From assembly GCA_947184155.2 (NCBI GenBank), contig CAMXCT020001675.1, forward strand, positions 62,001 through 126,000: a DNA stretch of 64,000 bases, written 5' to 3'. Positions 50,801 to 52,486 of the stretch are shown here, one piece after another. The stretch comes from Cladocopium goreaui (taxonomy: Eukaryota; Sar; Dinophyceae; Suessiales; Symbiodiniaceae). A model generated the notes under the pieces. It was not told the origin of the DNA, did not search any database, and saw nothing but the letters and a program-made list of their open reading frames with translations. How positions within the stretch are numbered: position 1 is the first letter of the stretch; each line of letters begins with the position of its first letter. A program made the position numbers and the translations under genes.

Positions 50801-52069
50801 CGTCACCATGTCTAATAGGTAAATCATAATAACTCATCTAGTCTATAAATGGACCATCCAAATTCGCTATGTTAACTAACCAGAGGATATCATCCATGGG
50901 CCATATTTCACCATGGATTCTCAGGCATCATCCACACAAGAAGTGATCCAATGAAATTATCGGGTCAAAACGTTCTATCCAAATAACTCAGGTTATAACC
51001 TGTGGCTATTTCTCCAAATAGAAATTCAATGAAATTCATCCATCCATATCTATAAAATATCTAGAAACAGCTTTGTTGGTCTAATCAAAAATCATCTATA
51101 AATGGGGCTCAAAACTCTGTACCCCTGTAGTTCCCACGTCCCAACAACTGTCTGTGGTATCCCACGGCGCACCAATGATCAGTCGCAGCCCCAAGGCTTC
51201 TTCCTGCCCCTTCACCTGCTGACTGATGTTGCCTCGCCAGGCACGTCCTTTTTGATCCATCAAGTAATGGTGTTTCACTATAATTCATAGGGATTTCATG
51301 GGATTTCAACTATGATTAACAGGGATTAAACTGATTAAACCCTCAACACTAGAGATTTGAGATTTACGGGCCGACTTGGGTGGCTCCCTTGTGGGGGTCA
51401 GTTTTGCTATGACTCGGGGATTCCAACCTCCATAACTTGGGATATGGGGCCCCTACTATGGTGATCTAAGCCACTTGTTGACAGCCTGTACCCCCTGCAT
51501 GGGAGGATTGATTCCCGTCTGGCAATCAAACAAAATCCACGAGACGTGGCCATGGGATGTGCTTCGCACGCCCAGCCTAGGCTCACATAGAGGGAGCCGT
51601 CAGGTTGCTCCCGTACCTGACTTTGCCGGACGAAGAGTTACTGTATATGTTTTACATGTATTATACATTTATGTATGTACATAATATATATATATATACA
51701 TAGTAACCAAAAAAAAATGCTGAAGGATATAACTATTTTAGAAGGATTTGACTGCTATGTCTGTGACTGTTGATGATTCTACTTGCATTGTAGTTCCATC
51801 ATGTCAACCACCATATTTGTCGAATGTTATCTATATAATTATATATTATATATGTCTATATCTATATGATTTCATGTACATGTATATGTATGTATCTGCA
51901 ACATTACATGACTAAACAATCTACACATCAATCTATCAAGCAACTGTTGATTTCAAAACTTATGTCTTCCCATAGCGACACAGCAGCCACAGCCGTCCAG
52001 CGACGGCACCTGGCCTTGGCCTTCAAGGTCTTGCCATTGATGGTGAAGGAAAAGGTGTCTGGACGCGTC
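7430..52069 (-). CDS. ACC: Acetyl-CoA carboxylase, multidomain eukaryotic type (partial; many micro-exons)
   Basis: ACC makes malonyl-CoA from acetyl-CoA for fatty-acid synthesis, using a biotin carboxylase, a biotin carrier, a central domain and a carboxyltransferase. Colinear minus-strand exons match the eukaryotic protein in order: linker strand ([11 protein letters not shown]), DPSELRS, biotin site [34 protein letters not shown], the end of the central domain (IYLATQ, VALEEVE), [78 protein letters not shown] and [16 protein letters not shown]. Phases join correctly across most delimited junctions. Introns hold two retroelements, MITEs, nested genes and viral-like DNA. The biotin carboxylase part and the C-terminus lie beyond the window edges. 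I cannot say whether the isoform is plastidic or cytosolic. Confidence 0.85.
8520..8630. repeat. AT microsatellite
   Basis: TATAATATTATAT-type repeats lie inside an ACC intron. Confidence 0.7.
8683..8752 (-). CDS. ACC: ACC carboxyltransferase exon, [10 protein letters not shown]
   Basis: It encodes [20 protein letters not shown], the ACC oxyanion/nucleotide-proximal motif. The donor is CAG/GA, a GA-type intron start, and joining to the next exon restores [11 protein letters not shown] as in other eukaryotic ACCs. Confidence 0.85.
9060..9140 (-). CDS. ACC: ACC carboxyltransferase exon, [13 protein letters not shown]
   Basis: It starts at CAG/GTGCAC and encodes [15 protein letters not shown], matching the ACC segment before GLGVENLRGSG. 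The 3' limit is uncertain; I could not find a donor that restores phase, so the end is approximate. Confidence 0.65.
9550..9624 (-). CDS. ACC: ACC carboxyltransferase exon, [14 protein letters not shown]
   Basis: It encodes [19 protein letters not shown], equal to the ACC segment GFKYLYLTPEDY. The upstream phase fits exactly. The donor is probably CGCG/GC but the junction to the next exon is not in phase as drawn, so the 3' limit is approximate. Confidence 0.7.
9877..9952. repeat. CAT/ATC trinucleotide microsatellite
   Basis: It gives long His or Asp ORFs on the two strands, which are artefacts. It lies inside an ACC intron. Confidence 0.85.
9994..10027 (-). CDS. ACC: ACC carboxyltransferase exon, [11 protein letters not shown]
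   Basis: This 34-nt exon (acceptor CAG/G, donor AAAG/GC) corresponds to the ACC motif VAWVDPEDPxKG. It joins in phase on both sides. Confidence 0.8.
10578..10621 (-). CDS. ACC: ACC carboxyltransferase exon, [14 protein letters not shown]
   Basis: This 44-nt exon (acceptor AAG/G, donor AAG/GC) continues NSG-ARIGLAEE of the ACC family. It is in phase on both sides. Confidence 0.8.
10963..11020 (-). CDS. ACC: ACC carboxyltransferase exon, ASELARV...IYVSCNSG
   Basis: This 58-nt exon encodes [20 protein letters not shown], the near-invariant ACC segment ASELARxxGIPRIYxSANSG. The donor is AGCG/GC. Confidence 0.85.
11278..11319 (-). CDS. ACC: ACC carboxyltransferase exon, [14 protein letters not shown]
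   Basis: This 42-nt exon, phase 0, matches IGSFGxxED of ACC. The intron upstream of it (in transcript order) is the one occupied by the DIRS element. Confidence 0.85.
11425..11570 (-). repeat. Split repeat B2 of the DIRS element
   Basis: This 146-bp copy is identical by eye to 11659-11804. It contains the 16-bp palindrome CCTTAAGCGCTTAAGG. Confidence 0.85.
11599..11660 (-). repeat. Split repeat A2 of the DIRS element
   Basis: This 62-bp segment is identical by eye to A1 at 18490-18551. It sits between B1 and B2, touching B1, with a 28-bp unique spacer before B2. Confidence 0.85.
11659..11804 (-). repeat. Split repeat B1 of the DIRS element
   Basis: This 146-bp repeat starts within the stop codon region of the recombinase gene and is identical by eye to B2. 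Confidence 0.85.
11801..12796 (-). CDS. DIRS tyrosine recombinase
   Basis: This 331-residue protein replaces the DDE integrase in DIRS elements and joins a circular DNA copy to the target. The tyrosine-recombinase catalytic pattern is visible: first Arg in GLLRTGEM (near residue 160), the second box SLRRGGAT (near residue 258), GRW, and the nucleophile Tyr in ARLYLDQ (near residue 290). The second box has Ser-Leu-Arg where many members have His-x-x-Arg, as in other DIRS recombinases. The ATG overlaps the end of the pol ORF by 26 nt in another frame, which suggests reinitiation. The stop lies at the edge of repeat B1. The ORF is intact. Confidence 0.8.
   Translation of the reverse strand: MGHQESMAKVIPHRETKAERKKERQKIGRLGDQKISPCTRERYHHSLEEVAKYVNLSPQMLLRQDNLDDILSSFVEMLWEDGESRSQGSYAIAAIQHFAPDAKGRLKNAWKLMGLWQKIEQPRRATPLDPSLLLAFAGVFWKWKWEDLACLTVVGFAGLLRTGEMFALQRSDVVLARKANQPSIIFLYDTKTAKRNLLTAEKVLIYERCAKACLHFLCKNKNGTERLVDTAPAKYRAVWKEVVDHLGLNSFHYLPYSLRRGGATSAYKEGMTFEQLLIKGRWQNVSTARLYLDQALQELTRIQLPSTAVARVRAAKLCFKAAGLGRVEGEE
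12771..16820 (-). CDS. DIRS pol: reverse transcriptase and RNase H with an inserted cytosine-5 DNA methyltransferase
   Basis: The open frame reaches up to 17279, but above about 16820 it overlaps gag in another frame. Coding sense begins near 16500-16820, so pol is probably reached by a -1 shift or reinitiation. RT motifs lie at about 15.8-14.9 kb, including LYLDD near 15.09 kb. RNase H starts with SDASETGGG near 14.59 kb. A complete cytosine-5 methyltransferase follows: [10 protein letters not shown] (14.45 kb), GSPCQGLS (14.22 kb), LENV (14.08 kb), RRPRLYW (13.98 kb), ALGNSFHAV (13.50 kb). RNase H then resumes with INLLELRAV (13.03 kb), LSDSQIV (12.94 kb) and NPADGPSR (12.78 kb). No stop interrupts it. 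Cytosine methyltransferases in Symbiodinium retrotransposons are known; the position inside RNase H is my reading. Confidence 0.8.
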   Translation of the reverse strand, partial: GTRRRCPAGGGHRDATQVKSASGPEGERPSPGGFQREATDDRREECGREGEPRERGEGERKRQVEDEAVQEGRKGKEGGRKRRRKGLETQGRGEEEREESNPPEVLTDKESFETVSPEKEAESSLEMFKRWLETEETGGLSVAQTGALLALSVWRSGTPLGSYLHQVLQPGPDDGDSGRRQRGILPLPLLPDARAEMEKLFNEGEFRRLAGSWGAKKQNKEKAAKQIRRSGMLLWHGLVVTGINALWTGGGNSGKVHRGGPSKAQQMALDRIWDVVRDFVDDRSETQEKVPRSPTLGEWGKKLGDVRISYQGEIVEKAHQLTLAQILPGLPPPGFGGSVPLVELCDGELREKLMNPEGNVLKEEEMPEDLPKPKVHASPEQWQLIAKELYTRGLVEPVESPLEIKGKPICNGAFGVVKPGKFLEDERPILRLIMDFRAVNAATRILEGDVRKLTGAPALQHIVLPNSSVLRVSAEDLVAAFYLFALPPGWSRMMCFGEKVPWTSLGISRPGSVYLGARVLPMGWASAVGVLQHAHRRLALRSPLSGGAGLLGACEIRRDAEFPDLELERSMWSLYLDDTTLVEILDKRVAKELEGKPSAEQERLRRAYQHWGIPVSKEKALVRNEAAEKLGAVVDGEKGVLKGSTKRALENLSLGFWLLRQERVPRKALQVFLGKEVHTMQFRRPLFGVFDYLWKDVAQGSPMVELGLKSVEEVLLSGLLQPLRRTDLRARLHELVTASDASETGGGMVYGHKLSQQGLKEVLAIKEGWEEPPEEEVNVDGPQVVLAIDFFAGIGGLSRALQLADVKVAHLLVVENDPDCRRLNAVRWPGCDLMSDIQKVTKKELEKAIRGVPGLTGVIAGGGSPCQGLSQLSANRKHLEDPRSKLFYRLCEIFGWIADICGEMEVWNLNFLENVVGDEADVEEMTEELGAPPLRVCSSGLSRVRRPRLYWSNADLEDHSSYTKAHYALWDELCFEEELEPMEFFCDEGWLWAAGNQDEEKRLPTFTRAIPRSRPPVCPAGIDGCDEATLKRWKEDKMKYPPYTYKEDFLFESKKDSNKKRVASASERERLMGYPTGYTLGLFKKEPGSDFEMEQQEVARCAALGNSFHAVTVACLIDLWLWSAGVRTDPMGAKAIVERWHKEMSEKAFSDFGGLLLKEKQAMSSSLQELELEEEAMSQDGAPRNAEWLRMCGQGQAKDGPDPLSVRLIHQYLRRCEFRGSDIRLDLGVVYRPDAVKRTSIDPRRWLWRTAQAYRWSKREHINLLELRAVLRTLEWRSRSTAFHSCRFMHLSDSQIVLAVLTKGRSSSRRINRLLRKVASLCLCLNLYPLWAWISSRLNPADGPSRKYG
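16502..18199 (-). CDS. DIRS gag with an internal amber codon
   Basis: The ATG at 18199 opens 459 residues to a TAG at 16822-16820. The same frame then stays open for about 105 further residues to 16502. The first part has an N-terminal globular region, an Arg/Ser-rich stretch near residues 265-300 ([17 protein letters not shown]) and a helical region. The part after the TAG is very Lys/Gly-rich ([21 protein letters not shown]), like a nucleic-acid-binding gag tail. The stop may be a mutation, or a read-through site giving two gag forms. No zinc knuckle is present. It is the first gene after repeat A1. Confidence 0.6.
18490..18551 (-). repeat. Split repeat A1, 5' end of the DIRS element
   Basis: This 62-bp segment is identical by eye to A2 (11599-11660). 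It marks the right border of the element. Confidence 0.85.
18713..18753 (-). CDS. ACC: ACC carboxyltransferase exon, [14 protein letters not shown]
   Basis: This 41-nt exon matches GRDxIVIANDITF of ACC. The donor CAG/GT opens the 7.4-kb intron that contains the DIRS element. Confidence 0.85.
18875..18978. mobile_element. MITE-1 copy (TACCCTCTGG family)
   Basis: This foldback element of about 104 bp has termini TACCCTCTGGTAATTTAAC and its near complement. TA at both ends suggests a TA target duplication of the Tc1/mariner type. No coding capacity. Confidence 0.8.
19039..19101 (-). CDS. ACC: ACC carboxyltransferase exon, SNDVGMLAW...TPEYPE
   Basis: This 63-nt exon encodes [20 protein letters not shown], matching the start of the carboxyltransferase N-domain core. 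The donor is AAG/GA, an intron starting with GA. Confidence 0.85.
19494..19542 (-). CDS. ACC: ACC carboxyltransferase exon, [10 protein letters not shown]
   Basis: This 49-nt exon corresponds to ELVLDxxGQLVxMNRxPG of ACC. It joins in phase to GSNDVGM. The donor is AAG/GC. Confidence 0.75.
19848..19892 (-). CDS. ACC: ACC carboxyltransferase exon, [11 protein letters not shown]
   Basis: This 45-nt exon, phase 0 on both sides, matches the PxDILTYTEL segment that precedes the previous exon. The donor is CTG/GC. Confidence 0.75.
19893..23208. other. ACC introns with unassigned exon-like islands
   Basis: The carboxyltransferase N-terminus should need few residues here, yet small GC-rich coding-like islands occur (for example near 21.55, 22.48 and 22.77 kb). 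I cannot place them in ACC. The rest is AT-rich intron with one full MITE-1 copy (21326-21433) and one degenerate copy (about 21100-21210). Confidence 0.35.
21326..21433. mobile_element. MITE-1 copy
   Basis: This 108-bp copy has full termini (TACCCTCTGG and CCAGAGGGTA) and is foldback throughout. Confidence 0.8.
23209..23258 (-). CDS. ACC: ACC exon, [14 protein letters not shown]
   Basis: This 50-nt exon follows TYAYDLP in phase and corresponds to EMFRQSLIKLW of animal ACC. The donor is ACTG/GC. Confidence 0.65.
23490..23578 (-). CDS. ACC: ACC exon, [18 protein letters not shown]
   Basis: This 89-nt exon matches the KRxxAxxxGTTYxYDxPE hallmark at the start of the carboxyltransferase domain. 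The acceptor is CAG/G and the donor GG/GT. Confidence 0.8.
24798..24900 (+). mobile_element. MITE-2 copy (GGGTATGTCTGAAAAT family)
   Basis: This 103-bp element has inverted termini GGGTATGTCTGAAAAT and ATTTTCAGACAAACCC. A second copy lies inverted at 28142-28244. Confidence 0.75.
25332..25400 (-). CDS. ACC: ACC central-domain exon, LDDGPIEG
   Basis: This 69-nt exon (acceptor CAG/G, donor GAGG/GC) encodes [11 protein letters not shown], similar to the QAYGDKQGPLHG segment before the carboxyltransferase. Similarity is weak outside that core. Confidence 0.5.
25773..25876. mobile_element. MITE-1 copy, inverted relative to most
   Basis: Full 104-bp copy with the inner arms in reverse order compared with the 18875 copy. 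Confidence 0.8.
26198..26268 (-). CDS. ACC: ACC central-domain exon, [10 protein letters not shown] (approximate)
   Basis: The [18 protein letters not shown] segment occupies the place of LRVLQAELKIN in animal ACC. Borders are approximate. Confidence 0.45.
26418..26476 (-). CDS. ACC: ACC central-domain exon, [14 protein letters not shown]
   Basis: The acceptor is [23 protein letters not shown] aligns with the EESVRSMVMRYGSRL segment of animal ACC. The 3' border is approximate. Confidence 0.5.
26580..26706. repeat. GATGGAAAAC-type decamer repeat
   Basis: About twelve imperfect copies of a 10-11 bp unit. It produces Phe/Ser-periodic ORFs on the minus strand that are not genes. Confidence 0.75.
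26745..26801 (-). CDS. ACC: ACC central-domain exon, [14 protein letters not shown]
   Basis: The acceptor is AAG/G. It matches the NHIFLNFVPT region of animal ACC, just upstream of the VEQR exon. The 3' border is approximate. Confidence 0.55.
27737..27812 (-). CDS. ACC: ACC central-domain exon, [16 protein letters not shown]
   Basis: The acceptor is CAG/G. It corresponds to LLLEAMDELEVAF of animal ACC. The 3' border is approximate. Confidence 0.55.
28142..28244 (-). mobile_element. MITE-2 copy, inverted
   Basis: This copy is nearly the exact reverse complement of 24798-24900 over about 103 bp, 3.3 kb away. Confidence 0.75.
28388..28440 (-). CDS. ACC: ACC central-domain exon, [13 protein letters not shown] (approximate)
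   Basis: It occupies the place of RFFVRAIIRHSD of animal ACC, between the IYLATQ and VALEEVE exons. Borders are approximate. Confidence 0.5.
28590..28815. repeat. AT-rich microsatellite
   Basis: Long TATAATATTATATTA and ATATAC runs with local palindromes, inside an ACC intron. Confidence 0.75.
28972..29013 (-). CDS. ACC: ACC central-domain exon, [14 protein letters not shown]
   Basis: This 42-nt exon, phase 0 on both sides, corresponds to HKMHLYLGAAKV of animal ACC. The donor is ATG/GT. Confidence 0.65.
29291..29323 (-). CDS. ACC: ACC central-domain exon, [11 protein letters not shown]
   Basis: This 33-nt exon, phase 0, corresponds to LNRMRNFDLTAIP. The acceptor is CAG/C, the one clear exception to AG/G among the exons I delimited in ACC apart from 37996. 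Confidence 0.6.
29411..29508. mobile_element. MITE-1 copy, left end truncated
   Basis: It lacks the TACCCTCTGG end but keeps the inner arms and the right end. It is very similar to the copy at 29732. Confidence 0.7.
29732..29837. mobile_element. MITE-1 copy
   Basis: Full 106-bp copy (left end TATCCTCTGG), near-identical to the truncated copy 300 bp away. Confidence 0.8.
29902..29967 (-). CDS. ACC: ACC central-domain exon, [13 protein letters not shown]
   Basis: This 66-nt exon, phase 0, corresponds to RDKFxEDRIYRHLEPALAFQLEL. The upstream exon in transcript order is 37996-37925, so this splice must jump the nested oxygenase gene. The donor is TGC/GC. Confidence 0.6.
30050..30205. repeat. 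TATACA/ATAGAT microsatellite
   Basis: Mixed TATATACATA repeats inside the ACC intron, just downstream of the nested oxygenase gene. Confidence 0.75.
30321..30457 (-). CDS. 2OG oxygenase terminal exon
   Basis: This 137-nt exon has 44 codons and TGA, preceded by 2 nt that complete the codon begun in the previous exon. [17 protein letters not shown] matches the conserved C-terminal CLSxxHDxDYE of this dinoflagellate oxygenase family. Confidence 0.7.
30321..37274 (-). CDS. 2OG-Fe(II) oxygenase (prolyl-4-hydroxylase type) with an N-terminal SH3-like region; nested in ACC
   Basis: The predicted product is an iron- and 2-oxoglutarate-dependent hydroxylase. The ATG at 37274 opens an exon encoding [18 protein letters not shown]. 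Small exons then give [24 protein letters not shown] and DIPELIV, an SH3-like pattern common in dinoflagellate proteins. A helical exon at about 36066-35945, [17 protein letters not shown] (35.1 kb) and RPPNSM (34.95 kb) follow. The catalytic core is [34 protein letters not shown] (HxD iron ligands), [11 protein letters not shown] and [14 protein letters not shown] (distal His and the 2OG-binding Arg). The last exon ends DICLSHS-type sequence, HDSDYED and a stop at 30321. The whole gene lies in one ACC intron on the same strand. Confidence 0.75.
31088..31204 (-). CDS. 2OG oxygenase catalytic exon with distal His/Arg
   Basis: This 117-nt exon encodes [20 protein letters not shown] and SLIMW, the distal iron-ligand and 2OG-binding region. 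The acceptor is GAG/G and the donor GGT/GC; phase fits both neighbours. Confidence 0.75.
31441..31565 (-). CDS. 2OG oxygenase catalytic exon with HxD
   Basis: This 125-nt exon encodes [16 protein letters not shown], with the His and Asp iron ligands, then [11 protein letters not shown]. The donor is CTGG/GC. Confidence 0.8.
31698..31745 (-). CDS. 2OG oxygenase exon, [14 protein letters not shown]
   Basis: This 48-nt exon (acceptor GAG/G, donor GAG/GC) matches the GGDSLDSHHAFVV strand that enters the catalytic core. It joins in phase to [13 protein letters not shown]. Confidence 0.75.
32500..32581 (-). CDS. 2OG oxygenase exon, [14 protein letters not shown] (approximate)
   Basis: It starts at CAG/GACTATC. 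ARLFGPE is expected just upstream of NWGG. The donor is unresolved, so the 3' end is approximate. Confidence 0.5.
33322..34092 (-). CDS. Dual-specificity protein phosphatase with N-terminal membrane segments
   Basis: This single-exon ORF of 256 residues is probably complete. The first about 115 residues contain three hydrophobic helices (for example [20 protein letters not shown]). The C-terminal half is a cysteine-phosphatase domain: WVGGRYS, the general-acid Asp in [11 protein letters not shown], and the catalytic P-loop [12 protein letters not shown] (HCxxGxxRS/T) near residues 192-203. It should remove phosphate from Tyr/Ser/Thr or a lipid at a membrane. It has no introns, unlike its neighbours, and lies between oxygenase exons at 34.95 and 32.58 kb on the same strand. 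It could be a retrocopy. No spliced-leader relict was seen upstream. Confidence 0.75.
   Translation of the reverse strand: MGAVHGVSLKYVAFAGVSAFAARWVMPMDIDQLLFADGDLQGLDNLQLLIGLYLYNVSVINLVIAVLFNLKLGMGLLGKDAASGAIPIWSYVLFFGFHCPTLVYTKLQRERDRKTGVAPADEVESGWWVGGRYSHELGRRWAGTIDLTCEFPETSTQEKYLLIECWDGVPPTPDQLEEAAQFGIAAHERGDVLVHCAHGRGRSTTTLCACLVRAGRFPTWEEAFAAIKQKRKVVKLNSSMRRALSEWQAKYTTKVK
34930..35140 (-). CDS. 2OG oxygenase exons, [17 protein letters not shown] and RPPNSM
   Basis: The interval encodes the N-terminal helix of the catalytic domain (donor CAG/GC at 35069) and, further down, RPPNSMHPG, like the RPNSMNxYG motif of the family. It is probably two exons; the internal intron border is not resolved. 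Confidence 0.55.
35281..35772. repeat. TCTAATCTA/TCCATCCA microsatellite
   Basis: About 490 bp of CTAAT-CTATCTAAT units grade into ATCC repeats. It is the longest simple repeat in the window and lies inside an oxygenase intron. Confidence 0.9.
35945..36066 (-). CDS. 2OG oxygenase exon, [20 protein letters not shown]
   Basis: A well-formed coding stretch starts at CAG/GTC and continues through [18 protein letters not shown]. No family motif is recognised. Phase to the upstream exon is not resolved. Confidence 0.5.
36390..36474 (-). CDS. 2OG oxygenase exon, [10 protein letters not shown]
   Basis: The acceptor is CAG/G. Joined to LAPK it completes the APKDxxxLI end of the SH3-like region. The donor is probably GAG/GT. 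Confidence 0.55.
36650..36715 (-). CDS. 2OG oxygenase exon, [18 protein letters not shown]
   Basis: This 66-nt exon, phase 0, carries the PYxVxLD-xAP signature of a domain widespread in dinoflagellate proteins. The donor is AAG/GC. Confidence 0.65.
36995..37029 (-). CDS. 2OG oxygenase exon, [11 protein letters not shown]
   Basis: This 35-nt exon continues [11 protein letters not shown] in phase. The donor is AAG/GC. Confidence 0.65.
37202..37274 (-). CDS. 2OG oxygenase first exon
   Basis: The ATG at 37274 is followed by [18 protein letters not shown], an SH3-like GDRV start. The donor is GAAG/GT. I chose this ATG because the GDRV motif follows within 12 residues. Confidence 0.65.
37925..37996 (-). 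CDS. ACC: ACC central-domain exon, [18 protein letters not shown]
   Basis: This 72-nt exon, phase 0, resembles the FPRFFTFRxRDxFxED segment of animal ACC. The donor reads TTG/GA. The following intron of about 8.0 kb contains the entire oxygenase and phosphatase genes, and the next ACC exon (29967) continues in phase. Confidence 0.55.
38260..38592 (-). CDS. ACC: ACC central-domain exon(s), long variable insert (approximate)
   Basis: An open coding stretch of about 110 residues ([17 protein letters not shown]..., ending [18 protein letters not shown]) lies between the ILHILVG and YPRF exons. Only the end resembles the RRITFLIAQ strand of ACC. Borders are uncertain. Confidence 0.45.
38801..38874 (-). 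CDS. ACC: ACC central-domain exon, [11 protein letters not shown]
   Basis: This 74-nt exon (acceptor CAG/G, donor AAG/GT) has the place and pattern of the SLHVLNIFIKD segment of animal ACC. Confidence 0.5.
41559..41662. mobile_element. MITE-1 copy
   Basis: Full 104-bp copy with TACCCTCTGG and CCAGAGGGTA ends, almost identical to the 18875 copy. Confidence 0.8.
41757..41897. repeat. CAT trinucleotide microsatellite
   Basis: About 140 bp, interrupted by CTC/CGT. All long Ser, His, Ile and Met frames here are artefacts. Confidence 0.9.
42831..44900. other. AT-rich intron with degenerate short repeats
   Basis: TAATGGTTAATAA-like units (42780-43060), AACCATTATAACC units (44170-44350) and GGGATTTAATAGG units (44510-44700) occur, but no mobile-element ends are seen. 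One exon-like minus island lies at about 44470-44400 ([19 protein letters not shown]). Confidence 0.4.
44985..45032 (-). CDS. ACC: ACC central-domain exon, [15 protein letters not shown]
   Basis: The acceptor is CAG/G and the exon about 48 nt long, with a clean coding frame. It fits the helical central domain but carries no diagnostic motif. The 3' border is approximate. Confidence 0.45.
45543..45593 (-). CDS. ACC: ACC central-domain exon, [17 protein letters not shown]
   Basis: This 51-nt exon, phase 0, has acceptor CAG/G and donor GAAG/GC. A helical segment consistent with the ACC central domain. Confidence 0.5.
45892..45996. mobile_element. MITE-1 copy
   Basis: 105-bp copy with the right end changed to CCAAAGGGTA. 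Confidence 0.75.
46324..46420. mobile_element. MITE-1 copy, right end lost
   Basis: The left end TACCCTCTGG is intact; the element fades after TCAATAGTTAT. Confidence 0.65.
46465..46523 (-). CDS. ACC: ACC central-domain exon, [12 protein letters not shown]
   Basis: The acceptor is [19 protein letters not shown] is like the L-x-x-YLxVExxF helix found early in the ACC central domain. The 3' border is approximate. Confidence 0.55.
46557..46663. mobile_element. MITE-1 copy
   Basis: 107-bp copy, left end CATCCTCTGG, right end intact, only 140 bp from the previous copy. Confidence 0.75.
47056..47130 (-). CDS. ACC: ACC central-domain exon, [20 protein letters not shown]
   Basis: This 75-nt exon, phase 0, has acceptor CAG/G and donor AGG/GT. 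Helical, clean coding frame, colinear with ACC. Confidence 0.5.
47410..47486 (-). CDS. ACC: ACC central-domain exon, [19 protein letters not shown] (approximate)
   Basis: A clean coding stretch between the carrier domain and the VLEKYL exon. Borders not resolved. Confidence 0.45.
47582..47735. repeat. CAT/CGT trinucleotide microsatellite
   Basis: About 150 bp. The poly-Ser, poly-His and poly-Asp frames are artefacts. Confidence 0.9.
48484..48508 (-). CDS. ACC: ACC micro-exon, VKKILPFE
   Basis: This 25-nt exon between CAG/G and GAAG/GT continues LKDPSK-VKK...PF exactly as in eukaryotic ACC. Confidence 0.75.
48566..48590 (-). CDS. ACC: ACC micro-exon, LELKDPSK
   Basis: This 25-nt exon between CAG/G and AAG/GT joins in phase to GELLAR. 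DPSK-VKK is an ACC hallmark after the carrier domain. Confidence 0.8.
48850..48932 (-). CDS. ACC: ACC biotin carrier exon, [18 protein letters not shown]
   Basis: This 83-nt exon follows EAMKMIM in phase and matches the second half of the carrier fold (GxIxHxLSPGSIIxAGDLLA). The donor is CAG/GC. Confidence 0.85.
48989..49098. mobile_element. MITE-1 copy
   Basis: 110-bp full copy inserted between two carrier-domain exons. Confidence 0.8.
49694..49734 (-). CDS. ACC: ACC biotinylation exon, ELEAMKMIM
   Basis: This 41-nt exon encodes [13 protein letters not shown]. The Lys of EAMKM is the biotin attachment site. The acceptor is CAG/G and the donor ATG/GC. Confidence 0.9.
49799..49913. mobile_element. 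MITE-1 copy
   Basis: 115-bp copy with a small internal duplication (TTTATAATATTTATAG). Confidence 0.8.
50168..50210 (-). CDS. ACC: ACC biotin carrier exon, [14 protein letters not shown]
   Basis: This 43-nt exon matches GKLVxYLVEDGxxVxKG. It joins in phase to [12 protein letters not shown]. The donor is AAAG/GC. Confidence 0.8.
50621..50688 (-). CDS. ACC: ACC biotin carrier exon, [13 protein letters not shown]
   Basis: This 68-nt exon corresponds to ENDPTVLRSPSAGKL of ACC. The acceptor is CAG/G and the donor AAA/GT. Confidence 0.8.
50775..50895. mobile_element. Degenerate MITE-1 relative
   Basis: Only the inner arms (AACGCAGCTATCG, AATTCGCTATGTTAACTAAC) and an altered right end CCAGAGGATA remain. 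Confidence 0.5.
51173..51232 (-). CDS. ACC: ACC linker exon, [13 protein letters not shown]
   Basis: This 60-nt exon (acceptor GAG/G, donor ATTG/GT) matches the KEExxGxRLxIxxxT strand before the carrier domain. It joins in phase downstream. Confidence 0.7.
52010..52069 (-). CDS. ACC: ACC linker exon, [18 protein letters not shown]
   Basis: This 60-nt exon matches the GPxxYxLxINGSxVxAxxR strand that follows biotin carboxylase. It is the most upstream ACC exon I can see; biotin carboxylase must lie beyond the copia element. Confidence 0.7.
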
Positions 52070-52486
52070 CTCACAACCGATGCAGAACTGAAGTTGGACC
52101 AGGTCCAATGGTCCAAAATTGATTTTCTCTGTATTTTACCAGGTCAACCGACAATGGGGTGAAATACTAAGCTAACACCGTTAAGCACTCAGCTCTTTTG
52201 AACCAACGTTATCGGGCAGATCGATGATATATACAATACATGGTTTTACTGCAGGAGTTTTTACACCCCCCTCGGGCGAGCAGGGACGACTGCGGAGAAC
52301 GAATAACCCAGAAAAGCATACCCTCGCGGGTAGCCGAATTTCTTTAGTTGGTTTTAGACATTTTGTGCAGTCTTTCAAAGGTCCCTCTAAAAAGCTCAAG
52401 CCCGTAAAACCCAGCGCAGCGTTGCAAGGAAGGCACAATACCATGCCACATCTTGCGCTATGCTACAAAAGAAAATCATCGTCTCC
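52070..52486. other. ACC intron and 3' end of the copia element
   Basis: The region holds no gene. The 3' terminal repeat of the copia element should lie here, but its 5' partner is outside the window, so the border between element and intron cannot be placed. Confidence 0.4.

Noticed and set aside
18552..52400. tRNA, rRNA, snRNA or dinoflagellate spliced-leader sequences
   Set aside because: Looked for cloverleaf-like GTTCRAATC boxes and for the CCATTTTGGCTCAAG leader core on both strands by eye; nothing convincing.
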